From assembly GCF_009017415.1 (NCBI RefSeq), contig NC_092404.1:620001-684000 (forward strand): DNA of 64,000 nucleotides, written 5' to 3'. The notes beneath the pieces are model-generated. The model did no database searches. It saw nothing but the letters and a program-made list of their open reading frames with translations, and was not told the DNA's origin. The position numbers and the translations under genes were made by a program. The first letter of the stretch is position 1; each line of letters opens with the position of its first letter. The DNA is from Aspergillus flavus. Lineage: Eukaryota; Ascomycota; Eurotiomycetes; Eurotiales; Aspergillaceae. Of the stretch, positions 14,299-24,293 are shown one piece after another.

Positions 14299-15442
14299 AT
14301 GAAAATACCGCAGCGCATTTGCCAGGTTGTTGGGGTCTTGGACCAACGACAATCAATTCCCAGCGAGTACGAGCCGATATTCGAAGAGCGCATTGTTCTC
14401 ATTTGCAACCCGCTCGAGCGCCTACCACGCAAAGCAACCCCCCGGCCAAAAGCCGAATACAAAGCTCACGATCTACTGAAAAAAGCACGGAAGATCTACT
14501 TGGAAGTTCTTGAAAGATTTCCCCTTGTTTTTGTGCCATTCATACTCGCTGTGTCTCCCGCATCATGTCAAACTTGGAAAGCCAGCGAAATGTGGAGGGA
14601 CCTGCAAGGGTGCAAGGCAACTCCACTGAGCAACAATATCTATAACTACATGGAGCGCCTGGCCATCGACAGAGGCATCCACCAAACTGCTGTATACAAA
14701 AGAATCAAGCAACTACTCTACCCAAAAGGCATGATGATGAGTGTATTTTGTCGCTCGAAATTCTTGCTGACCTTGTTCTAGCCCATCCACGACCGAGGAC
14801 GATCACAGAAACTGACGAATGCTGGACATACAACGCGGCAAGCGTTGATAAAGTCTGCAAGTTTCTTAATGAAAGACTTTATACGACCTTCGACAACTCT
14901 CCAAAACGCCTACGCGAGAAGGAAGAAAATCTTTGGAAAACGACCCACTGCATCCGAATGCGATTTCCTTGGAATAATCAACAAGACGCAATTGTGCAAC
15001 TGGACATGGCATTCGATTGCGAAATCGTCCAAACGCTGTTCCCGAGTGCGTGGGACAAATTCATTTTAGTACATGGTCCTATCCCGCTGCAAGATCATGC
15101 TGTGGGATATCCTAATTCACGCCAGTGTAAGTAGAGAACAATTTGCAACGTGGGCTTGGGAGTATGCTAAACAACCCATCATGATCAGATGACAATGCCA
15201 GTTTTACATTTCACGGTGCCGCCGTAAGTCGAGTATCAACCATTCTTGGCTCTCATATCTATCAAGCCATAGACGAGAGTCAACTGCGGAAATGGGAGAC
15301 CGCCAATTTCCTGGTGACCACCACGGACTGTATAACCTTGCACATAAGCCGGAGCCAGCCCCACGGATGTACTCTATGTTTGCGCGTTGGCTCGTCGCAC
15401 GCTGTGTTCATGGCAACCAGGTTGTATTCATTCTCTGGTTGA
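14299..15442 (+). CDS. Uncharacterised gene between the decamer arrays
   Basis: Coding character is good but the family is unknown. The first part (14299 to about 14725) begins MKIPQRICQVVGVLD and runs to about IKQLLYP. The frame then has to shift to continue with CILSLEILADLVLAHPRP up to 15126. An intron 15127-15188 (GTAAGT...CAG) joins it to a last exon 15189-15442 ending TRLYSFSG. I cannot find an intron of normal size that explains the first frame change near 14700-14730. There may be an unusual intron, a sequencing error or a frameshift mutation, and in the last case the gene is broken. No signal peptide or membrane segment stands out. Confidence 0.45.
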
Positions 15443-16097
15443 CCTCGTCACGCAAAGCGATGTTTCCCCCTCTTTATCATAACGGAAACCTGTTTTGGTA
15501 GGCCGTCCATGAATCCGCTTCCCGTTGTTGTCCATATAGCATCTCCTTCCTCGTTGTGAAACACAATTTCTTCACATTGAAAGCAATATAACTTCCGTTC
15601 GTAGTTTTCCTGCGCGATATAATTGATCGGATGAAGTATGCAATCATCGAAGTGGCTCGAATCGACAGGAAGTTCTTTCCAGCGTTCGCGCTGCAGAATG
15701 TTAGTTAACTGTTGGTTAAGGTATGGTGGCATACAAACTAAAATCTCTTGCGTTGCATGTGAGGTCATATCAACGCGTTCGCTCTGGATCGGTTATAGAG
15801 TTGAAGGGTAGATGAACGAAACTCCAACGAAATTTGTGCGTGGTGAACTTGTGGGCTTATTCCAGTCAGAGAAGGGCTTAAGATATTCATCAACAACCTG
15901 TTTCCCATCCATGTGGTTTCATGAGGGGCAAAGGGCAGAAAGCTCGGGCCGAAGTCTTTTCACCTAAATTGTGGCGTAGAGCGCCACAGTACTTAGCCAC
16001 TTTTAAGACCGTTTACCTCCGGCGTTTACTGAGAGAATTGTTTGACGCCCTTCACCGTGTATCCCGAAAATACCCGACTTCTTCCGGTTCTCTTCCT
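15443..16097. other. Intergenic, possible minus-strand remnant
   Basis: A 106-residue minus-strand frame (15768-15448, with two CxxC-like cysteines in YCFQCEE) could be a remnant exon, but no family is recognised and no joining exon is evident. Confidence 0.3.
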
Positions 16098-16199
16098 ATT
16101 GCCCTTTACTGCCCTTTACTGCCCCCTACTGCCCTCTACTGCCCTCTACTGCCCTCTACTGCCCTCTACTGCCCTCTACTGCCCTCTACTGTCCTCGCA
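16098..16199. repeat. Second decamer array
   Basis: Six perfect copies of the decamer seen at 14.04-14.25 kb (here in the register GCCCTCTACT, 16131-16190), with degenerate copies before and after. Orientation is the same as in the first array. Confidence 0.93.
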
Positions 16200-16368
16200 T
16201 CTTTAGTTTGTCCAATATGCGTTCATGGTATCTTTACTTGATCGATGAGATCTAATTCGATCAGAGGATAGGTCACTATATTTCAGTCTAAGTGGTGTAT
16301 TGATATAAATAACGCAACTCTTACGTTGATTGAAAGCATGTATGCATCCATCCAATCTGTCGTCCATA

Positions 16369-16863
16369 GAGAATCTTGCGCTCCGCAAACGAATTGCGTT
16401 TCTACTTGGTCAAATCTCGTACTTCCTGGACCATGGACTGCCTCGCCAGCCTTGTCCCCCTTCAAATTAGGCAATGGATATCATCGATTTCAGTCGGCGT
16501 CCAAAAGCAGGAGGTGAGCAACATGTTTGCTCCATATTTGGTGTGCTGTACTGACATACCTAGTCTATAATTTTTGTGGACGCGGAAAGGGTTATGGGGG
16601 TAAATGACCTGATGGTAACGTTCCGGCGCAACCGTGGCTACCACTGCCGCCCTTGGAGCGAGTACAAATCCATTGGGCCAGAAGCGACGGCTGCAGTGGT
16701 CGACGCTGGATGGAGCTGCAGTGAATTGGATCGGATAGCAGGTTATCTTCGCGGAGACATATTCGACAAGCGATATTTGGATCAACTTCGACAGCAGGCA
16801 AGGAATAACCGGCGCCGCATTTCCTACGGCAAATCTGCCGATTATCCCAGTGTTTTTAAATGA
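16369..16863 (+). CDS. Uncharacterised coding fragment
   Basis: Two exons (about 16369-16513 and 16564-16863) join through a clean GTGAGC...CCTAG intron. They give a continuous reading ending DIFDKRYLDQLRQQ and SADYPSVFK, with no stop and good codon character. The 5' end is not found: there is an in-frame stop just before 16369 and a TAG that could be an acceptor. This is either the 3' part of a gene whose first exons I cannot identify or a truncated gene. Family unknown. Confidence 0.35.
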
Positions 16864-17161
16864 GCCGAGACGCAATTTGGAAGGATCCATTGGCTTTGGT
16901 GTATTCCTGTTGTGCATTAGCCCGGGGCTGTTGACTGCATGCGCAAGTTTTGAACTGTTCCGGGATGTCGTTCCTGCTGTAGTAGTTAGTGATTGAGACA
17001 AGTAACGTGGCTTGCGCAATCAAACGTACATCTTTGATATCTGGTAGAGTGAGGATGATCTTCCTGGCCTGTGCAACACACGTACATATGCCTGAAAGCT
17101 ATAAAGTGACCTTGATCTCATTCCCGAAGATGAATTGGTAGTCTTGTCCTCCGAGCGTACC

Positions 17162-17488
17162 ATGGCTAGTCCAGAACGGCAAATCGAGAACCTCACAAGG
17201 CGAGTTGAGATATTTGCACGGATCGCAACGGCAAACTCCCTTAATTATATTTGCCCCCAATGCTTCTGCGGCTACAGTGAGCAAAGGCTGCTTTACCGCC
17301 ACTTCGACAAGGAGAAACAGAATTGTCGGATACACGCAGCGCTGGGGGAGAGGAAGTCCGACCATCTGGCATTTGTTATGAACTATAAAATGGCGCTCCG
17401 AACACTTATAGACGCGAAGGATATCCCCCCAAACCCCCACTGTTTCGCGCGTGAGTTCGTGGTCGAACACTACGGAGAGCATCCATGA
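17162..17488 (+). CDS. Small C2H2-like finger protein, truncated paralogue
   Basis: 108 aa beginning MASPERQIENLTRRVEIFARI. A finger-like motif follows at about residue 38: CPQCFCGYSEQRLLYRHFDK with a later H, then a Y/H-rich segment ending REFVVEHYGEHP. The N-terminal helix, the CPxC...RLLYRHF motif and the REFVVEHY tail align with the product of the gene at 17985, so the two are paralogues in tandem. This copy stops where the other continues, and the sequence after it is decayed. Zinc binding is inferred from the cysteine/histidine spacing. Cellular role unknown. Confidence 0.55.
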   Translation: MASPERQIENLTRRVEIFARIATANSLNYICPQCFCGYSEQRLLYRHFDKEKQNCRIHAALGERKSDHLAFVMNYKMALRTLIDAKDIPPNPHCFAREFVVEHYGEHP

Positions 17489-17984
17489 GGTGTGGGGACA
17501 TTCCCTGGCCTACGGCTGTTCCCCGATAGGTGAGAGTCCCCAAAACAGCCCAACTTCTGGGAACGCAGACAAAGATTTGTTTTGCTGAGACATGTGCTGC
17601 TGTAGGTGAACTAAAGGCCGGTAGCCCCTCGTGATGATGATGTTCGGCGGGGAAATGGAGGAAACCAGAGCGTTGTTTCGGAGAGCGGGAGGTTGCGATG
17701 CCACGCCACTTGCATTGCTCGATAGCATGTGGTTTTTCTTTTCTGTTGGTGTAAAGGCCTGTTGTTGGAATCACATTCCCTGAGTACATCGCCTTAGTTC
17801 AAGAAGCGCTACCATACCAATAGATCGGATGTTGATCAAACAACGCCAGGTCAAGATTAGCCTTGCCCAAGAGCAATCCGTCGGGTCATGTCTCGGCCCG
17901 AAGCGTCCCGAGCCCCCCACATGAGATGCGCGGGGAGCTCAACCGTATCGTTGCTTCAGCGCCTCTGGCTCTCTCCCTTCCGTG
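17489..17984. other. Spacer between tandem finger paralogues
   Basis: No recognisable coding continuation of the first paralogue was found. Minus-strand frames here are antisense shadows. Confidence 0.4.
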
Positions 17985-19043
17985 ATGTCTAATGTGGAAA
18001 GGCAGTTTGCAACTCTTCTCACGATCGTGCAAAACTACCAGATCAAGGTTGTTTGCCCTAAGTGCCTCCGTGGGTTCTCTCGGGCGAGGACATTGAGTGA
18101 CCATTTCCAAAAGGAGGAAGATTGGGTCCATCGTGGGCTCGATCAGAGAAAGACCGACTTTAAAAGATTCCTCACTTGCTATCATCTTGCCATTGGGGCG
18201 CCTATACCAGCACAGGAGCTGCCTAGAGGCAGTAAATGCTTTGACTGGCGATATGTGCTGGAACATTACCGCGCAGAATCGCAGCAGCCCGATGAATTGC
18301 AACCACTCCCTGACGAAGACAATGAATTAGAGACTGGTAAGCCTCCTCCATGAGAAATGCCCAGCTAAAGCACTAATATCTTCCCCCTAGAGGAATTCCA
18401 TCCTCCATCCGAGCATGCCGATTCGTGGGGCCCCGTTTCTGGTCATCCACCTATCATCGCTCCAGTCCACTCGGATAAGGAGCCGCGAGGGTTACAGTGC
18501 ACTGGCCATGAAGTACAGATTAAATCATGCAGCGTATTGGAGCTCGACGACCAGCCGTGCCATCTCCAAGTCCTTAAGAACGAGCAAGTGGAAGCCAGGA
18601 TACGTGCACTGATCCCCCAGATGGAGAGCTGGTTGATTGGCACACTACCAATCCGAGACGCATTTGACAACCCCCAAGAAGATCAAGGTGTCGTTTTTCC
18701 GACTACCGAGATTGATGTCCCCTTGGTTGCAGTGCGCAACTTGCTCTACGAAGGTGTAAGTGTATTATGTTGCCCATTCATCCCTCTTAACCTGACCCTT
18801 TGTATCACAAAGATTGGCATATTCACGCTTCTCCGAACTTACAAGCAAACTGCCACACCCCACAACTTTTCTCGGGGCATATACACCATTCTGCGCGTAG
18901 AAGGAGTGGGTAAAATTGGGCATAAAGAAGTCACACCAGCCGAGTCGATCTGGGTGAATTGCCAGACGACCTTGTCTGCGGGTCTCATCCTTCTTTTAAC
19001 CTGTCCTCCTAATATGACCGTGGAGGAAGCATCCTCCAAGTGA
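17985..19043 (+). CDS. C2H2-like finger protein, full-length paralogue
   Basis: Exon 1 is 17985 to about 18336, exon 2 about 18392-18754, and exon 3 runs from about 18812 to 19043; the second intron is a multiple of three without stops and might be retained. The product begins MSNVERQFATLLTIVQNY. CPKCLRGFSRARTLSDHFQK at about residues 25-44 and a following H form a finger-like motif. An acidic linker leads to a C-terminal domain with LLRTYKQTATPHNFSRGIY, TLSAGLILLLTCPP and the end EEASSK. Family function is not known to me. The tandem relation to the 17162 copy is clear from shared N-terminal and finger motifs. Confidence 0.6.
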
Positions 19044-19262
19044 TGAAACTGTTGACCGCAACGACTTGGCCACGGTCGCGCCTTTCAGGTTTCCTATGGC
19101 TAAGTCTTTTAACGAAAGATGCTTTGCCCCGCAGACTCATGACAAGATGATCTTGGAAGTTCGGACGTCTTTCGGAGGGTTATTGAATATGAGCGTTGGC
19201 AGGATAATGGGAGTCACGGTGTTTGTAGCCCCTGGGTGTACATGGTGAAAGACTTGATTTGT

Positions 19263-19904
19263 CTACCACGCACGTTGGTCGCCATAAATATGGTACAATA
19301 AAAATGACATCATATCCTCCGTACATAAAGGCTCCGAGAAATGAGAGAGAAATTCCTTCAAAACGAGGTGGACAAGCATCCTGAACTTTGTCGTCAAAAC
19401 CTTCAATGATGTCGTCTGCCCCGAATACCGACTATAGTTGGCCACTATATTCTCGCACACATCATCGATCGCTGATGTTGTCAGATGTTGCAGAAGGTCC
19501 GGAGGAGGCAGTCGCCTTGCCGACAGATCGCGCAGCGAACCATCAAAATGCCAAGTAACGAGAGACAACATAAGAAGCTCGTCGTCACTAAGGACTTCCA
19601 AGATGCTGTCGGCGTAGCCCTCGATTATTTTGTGCTTATCTAGTCGCTCGATGTTGCGCTGAACTTGTCGCTCGATGTGGTCCTGAACTTGTCGCTCGAT
19701 GTGGTCCTGATCTTGTCGCTCGATGTTGCGTTTGGACAACTCCGACAGAAGATCACAATATATGCCCAAGAGGGATTGAGCATCGCGATCCATAAACTCC
19801 ACAAGACTCCAGCACTTGAAAAGTATCACCCTGAGGTATCGTGTCGCCAGGCCCTTCAACGCCGCCTGGGCGGTAGCGCGAAGTGTAGAGTTGGGAAACG
19901 GAAT
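19263..19904 (-). CDS. Uncharacterised protein with short heptad-like repeats (last exon)
   Basis: The exon opens after an acceptor at 19905-19906 (minus-strand TTCTAG) and encodes 213 aa to a stop at 19263. It contains four tandem octa-peptide-like units around residues 70-105 (variants of DHIERQVQ, RNIERQDQ, RNIERLDK), which look like a short coiled coil. Helical regions lie on either side. An upstream minus-strand frame (20404 to about 19945, with SLIDHGLLDF near its end) may hold earlier exons, but the phases do not join cleanly. Function unknown. Confidence 0.45.
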   Translation of the reverse strand: MPFPNSTLRATAQAALKGLATRYLRVILFKCWSLVEFMDRDAQSLLGIYCDLLSELSKRNIERQDQDHIERQVQDHIERQVQRNIERLDKHKIIEGYADSILEVLSDDELLMLSLVTWHFDGSLRDLSARRLPPPDLLQHLTTSAIDDVCENIVANYSRYSGQTTSLKVLTTKFRMLVHLVLKEFLSHFSEPLCTEDMMSFLLYHIYGDQRAW

Positions 19905-20801
19905 CTAGAACAAAAGCTGTTAGTCGCGTGAAATGCTGGTGTACGGAAGTCAAGCAAACCATGATCGATTAGTGATGTGAGCCGTTGGTTCCTGTCTCGT
20001 AGGGCGTGTGCATCAGAAAAGCTGGCCGGCGCTGTCCCAAATGTAGCATGCCCGGCAGGGTCTATAAACATAACTTGCGTGGACCTTCCGGGCTCGGCAT
20101 GTTTCTTTCCCTTTCGCTGCTCAGGGGGTCCGGTGTCCTTGCATAATACGTAGGTTCTTCCTCCATTGGCCACTTTGCTGCACCGTACTTTCCTGGCCTG
20201 CGCATATGCTTTAAGTCTCCATGACAGTACAGCATAATTTGCTGTATGGTAACTCGCCGTAATGCTGTGGGGCATCGGAGTGTCCGTCCGCCCAATAAGG
20301 TATCTATTTGAGTGCCGCTCTCCATCACGAGCCCATGTTTTAGTTCTAGACCACAGTGATATTAGACAAACTCTCACGCAGTCCGAGAATGAGGAGAGGA
20401 ACAAGGTTGCGGCTAGAGATCAGCGCCGGTAGTCTTACGCAAGCCATGCACCTGGCCAGCGTAATCACGCTTCCTTCCATCCCAGGTGAACCGATTAATG
20501 CCGGATGCAGACAGGTACCAATGCAACCCAGTTGATTACACCTTGTAGAGGCCCATCAGTATTTTACCGGGATAAGAAGGATTCACTAGCAGCTCTCCGC
20601 ACAGAATTACAGTTGGATATATCACCCCTGCGGCCAGAGAACTTTCCATTACTCCCAACACACTCCTTCACACTGAGCTCACCGAACCGACCTCTGATAT
20701 CTGCTTCTCGTTGGCCTTCTTGCGAAATCTGGACGTACTCAGCCAAAGGCGCCTGGAGTTATCCTTTGTCTCCCAGAACGCCTTTCGACTTCGCCATTAC
20801 C
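19905..20801. other. Probable upstream exons of the minus-strand gene, and divergent promoter
   Basis: A minus-strand frame of 182 residues covers 20404-19856 and may contain coding exons for the gene at 19263-19904. The rest holds the promoter side of the plus-strand gene starting at 20802. No family is recognised. Confidence 0.3.
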
Positions 20802-21302
20802 ATGGATACTCTGGAATTTGCTTCCGTTTGCAGACCTGGAGTCCCTCTTGACGGTATCGACATATGCGGATATTCTTCAATAACAACGGAAATTGTTCGC
20901 ACCCAGCCAGAAGAAGGATTTGCGAGCAACTGGAGGTATGTGATGTGCCAGGATCACTGGACTATCGTCTTCAGGTACGGCGGAAAGCAAGCCACAGCGA
21001 CAAAACATAGGGGATATGACTTGAAATGGATCCTGGGTGACTGGGGTGACGACCCACCGTCTACGGTCCTAAAGTTCGAAGCCCTGTCTTCGTGTCCACC
21101 CATGGACGACATCGCATGGAGACTATACGCCATAGAATATCCGGGTACAAGAGTGCTCGGCTGTTCCGAATTCGTGTGAGTCCGACTAGGGAGCTGATGT
21201 ACCATTGCTGATTCCCATAGGTACTACTTCATGAAGGAGTATGCAAAGCACCTTTCTGGACCGCGAGATGAGCTAAGAGAACATCTGCGTATGTCGCATT
21301 GA
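20802..21302 (+). CDS. Small uncharacterised protein
   Basis: Two exons (20802-21175, 21221-21302) joined by a GTGAGT...CATAG intron give 151 aa. The product begins MDTLEFASVCRPGVPLDGI and ends REHLRMSH. It has several W/Y/C residues (GFASNWRYVMCQDHW, YGGKQAT, WRLYAIEYPG) and looks like a compact soluble domain. The longer frame from 20505 is not preferred because its extra 99 residues lack coding character. Family not recognised. Confidence 0.55.
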
Positions 21303-22100
21303 GCTGCCTCTGCTGAACAGTGCAGAGTAATGGTGTTATTCATATCGCCTTGCACTTCAGATACTAGTGGCTCTATGGGGCACCGTGTCACACCATCAGA
21401 GCATGGTGGTTTCTATGTTGGAGGATGAGAATCGGCTTTTTCTTTCTTGACAAAGGCAGAGATGTAGCTAGCTCCATTAAGTTTTCTCCCATGTGAAGGT
21501 ACATACCAAACGTCAGCCTCATAGTGATCAGCGTCTATGTACGCCTTGAATTGGCTCCACGTTCTAGATTCGCGTCATGTAATGGGTTGATAGTGGGGGA
21601 GCGGTACGGGAGCCACCTAGTGCTGAGGCGAACAGAAGGACGTGCGGGATTTATCTGGCTATGATCCAGCGCATAGGCTGCAAGGGAACCCGTCTATGGT
21701 GCTCGGCCGTGCCGATCTGCTGCCCGTGGTCTGTCGACAGAAGTACCCATGTTTTCCGGGCCTGACTATGGCGTATATCGGTGTACGCTGCCAGGGCCTT
21801 GGATTGACGGCCCGTCGAATTGAGTACCAGTGTTGGCCTCGGCGGACGAACAGATTGGATGAAGCGCCACGGGGTCAATAGTGAAACAGGACGCACAAGG
21901 CTGGAGACGGGGTCCTCAGGCGAGTAATCTAGTGCAAGCCACACGCGGAATGGTCACAGTGGATCCCGCATATAACGGCGTAAGATATTCGAGCCTTGTT
22001 GAAGTAGAGAGGTTCTCGAGTTCGCTCCTGAGGTTTATAAGGCACGCATCGTCACTCAACAGTCCAGGAACTTCAATCACCCCAAAAGGCCAAGTCGAAA
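21303..22100. other. Promoter region of the AAA-NUDIX gene
   Basis: No gene is recognised. The sequence runs into the 5' leader of the gene starting at 22101. Confidence 0.45.
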
Positions 22101-24293
22101 ATGAGCTCACCTACTCTTACCTCTGATCAGCTGCCCGTCGAGGCGCTGCTCGAATCGTTCATCCCCGGTTACAAATTCTTCACCCATCTTTGCGCTTATT
22201 ATTTCCGCATTGATATTTCATCATATCTGCTTGTCTTCGCGGCGGGGGTCGCTCTCTGGACGTACTCTGTCAAAACTTTCTGGGCCTGGTCCCAGAGGTT
22301 TCTTCGCGAGCGCGCGGCATTAAGGGAGATCAAGTCTCAGAGTAACCTGTACAATTATGCCATACGCTGGATTGCTCACAATGACTGGTTTACTGGCGCA
22401 CGGAAGGCCGTTGCCGAGACGAAAATGAATTTTCCCTGGGATGATGAAAGCGACGACGATGACATCTACGAGGCGGACCGAACATCTTTTGATATCGACC
22501 CTTCAACGCCTTGGCCTAAGATAAGATTTCATCAGATGCGGCCGATTCGAAATACCCCGGTACCTTCATGTTTTCATTTTTTCATATACAAGGGATGCTG
22601 GATGTTCTTGTATCGTCAGCCTACCGGGTCTTCCGACAGTTTTGCGGCCGCCAGCATGGAGACCTTAAAACTCTATGCTGCTCCCTGGAACAATCCCGTC
22701 CTGGATACACTTCTGATGGACATGCAGCAGGCTGCGTTGGACCAGGACGCCTGCCGCGTTAATATTCGGCGGGGCCTCAAGCTGGGTTATGGATTCGGGT
22801 GGGCGCATATTGCGTCAAAGAAAAGTCGTGCGTTGTCGACCGTTATCCTTAGCCGTGAGAAAAAGAAGAGCATTGTCGAAGATATTCACGCCTTCCTCCA
22901 CCCCGTTACCCGCAGATATTACGAGGAGCGTGGCATTCCATATCGACGCGGCTATCTGCTCCACGGCCTGCCTGGCACAGGCAAATCAACTTTGTGCTTT
23001 GTGCTTGCTGGTTTGTTGGGTCTGGACATCTACATGGTCAGTCTTTGTGCCAAAGATCTGGACGATGACAGCCTCACACTTCTATTCCAAGATCTTCCCA
23101 AGCGGTGTATCGTCGTTTTCGAAGACGTGGACCAGGCCGGGCTACCGAAACGCAAGATCGGCAACAGCATGCGAAAAACCGGGGAGGATGCAGAGCACAG
23201 CAGACAGGATAGCGCGATAGAGGCCAACAATGACAAGCGACCCTCCAACGGGATTACTCTGTCAGGCTTTCTTAACAATATCGATGGTTTAACTGCCAAC
23301 GATGGTCGCATCTTGATTATGACTACCAACGCCATCGAGGATCTAGATGACGCTCTCCTTCGCCCAGGGCGCATTGATCTTAAGATTGAGTTTGGCTATG
23401 CAGACTCGCTGGCTCTCGAACAATGGTTTCTCTTGATCTTCATGAAGCCTGCAGAGGGGCCCGTCATGGGTAATCGGGACTCGTGTGGCCGGATACGTCC
23501 ATGCTCCTTGCCGGCTCACCCCGATTGGACGTCTGATTATATCGCCCATCTGTCGACTCTGTTCGCCGAGAACCTCCCTCCTGGTCGGTTCACTGCAGCA
23601 GAGGTTCAGGATTTCCTTTTAAAATACAGGAGTCGTCCTGTGGAAGCAGTCAACAATGCGCCTCAGTGGGCAGACAAACCGCAAGCGCCCTTCGATGTCG
23701 ACTTCGCAACACCACTTTCGACATTTCGTATCGCGGATCGCCCAGACCTGTACGCGATCCAAGGTCGAGTGTGCAGTATCCGGGTCAGCGCTGTCCTCCT
23801 TTCTTGCCCCAGAACGGAAGATGGGAGAACAGGCGAGACAATTGAGCCCCGAGTGCTTCTTCTCCAACGTCCCTCGAACGGCAGCAAGGAAGGATATTAT
23901 GACCCCGGACCAGGGGGATGCGTTAAAATTGGAGATGCAACTCTGCAAGAGGCACTCAAGCGCGAAGTAATGGAAAGCACTGGCCTCCACTTCTCCAAGA
24001 TCGCTCACTCACTTTCCGTCAAACAATGGAGCCAGTCAACGCATAGTGAACAGCGAGAGTGGATCGAGTTCCAGTACATCGTCAACGTCCCCGAGTCAAG
24101 GGATGATATTTTCCCGGCCGACCGTGGACGTGCGTCCGGTCGAACAAGCCTGACAGAATGCGTTGCCAAAGAACGCGAAGACATCGAATGGGCAACGGAG
24201 GCTGAGATCCGAGCTGACAAATACAAGCTTCACGGGGACCACAAAAATATCCTTCTCGAAGCCTTCGAGAAGGAGAGGAGGGCGACCAAATGA
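22101..24293 (+). CDS. BCS1-type AAA ATPase fused to a NUDIX-like domain
   Basis: Single exon, 730 aa. A hydrophobic segment near residues 45-60 is followed by a BCS1 N-terminal-like region and an AAA module. Walker A is GLPGTGKST (289-297), Walker B is CIVVFEDVD (about 336-344), and the BCS1 signature GFLNNIDGL, MTTNAIEDLDDALLRPGRID follows. From about residue 565 a second domain resembles NUDIX hydrolases: it reads VLLLQRP, then GGCVKIGDATLQEALKREVM and ESTGL. The NUDIX box is imperfect: the glutamate eight residues before R is A, and REVMES carries S where the consensus has a second metal-binding E. Hydrolase activity is therefore doubtful. Mitochondrial Bcs1 is about 450 aa without NUDIX. 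A decayed partial copy lies at 26190-27005. Subcellular site and role are unknown. Confidence 0.85.
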   Translation: MSSPTLTSDQLPVEALLESFIPGYKFFTHLCAYYFRIDISSYLLVFAAGVALWTYSVKTFWAWSQRFLRERAALREIKSQSNLYNYAIRWIAHNDWFTGARKAVAETKMNFPWDDESDDDDIYEADRTSFDIDPSTPWPKIRFHQMRPIRNTPVPSCFHFFIYKGCWMFLYRQPTGSSDSFAAASMETLKLYAAPWNNPVLDTLLMDMQQAALDQDACRVNIRRGLKLGYGFGWAHIASKKSRALSTVILSREKKKSIVEDIHAFLHPVTRRYYEERGIPYRRGYLLHGLPGTGKSTLCFVLAGLLGLDIYMVSLCAKDLDDDSLTLLFQDLPKRCIVVFEDVDQAGLPKRKIGNSMRKTGEDAEHSRQDSAIEANNDKRPSNGITLSGFLNNIDGLTANDGRILIMTTNAIEDLDDALLRPGRIDLKIEFGYADSLALEQWFLLIFMKPAEGPVMGNRDSCGRIRPCSLPAHPDWTSDYIAHLSTLFAENLPPGRFTAAEVQDFLLKYRSRPVEAVNNAPQWADKPQAPFDVDFATPLSTFRIADRPDLYAIQGRVCSIRVSAVLLSCPRTEDGRTGETIEPRVLLLQRPSNGSKEGYYDPGPGGCVKIGDATLQEALKREVMESTGLHFSKIAHSLSVKQWSQSTHSEQREWIEFQYIVNVPESRDDIFPADRGRASGRTSLTECVAKEREDIEWATEAEIRADKYKLHGDHKNILLEAFEKERRATK

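Noticed and set aside
14041..16199. CRISPR-like array
   Set aside because: Repeats are contiguous decamers without spacers, and the genome is eukaryotic.
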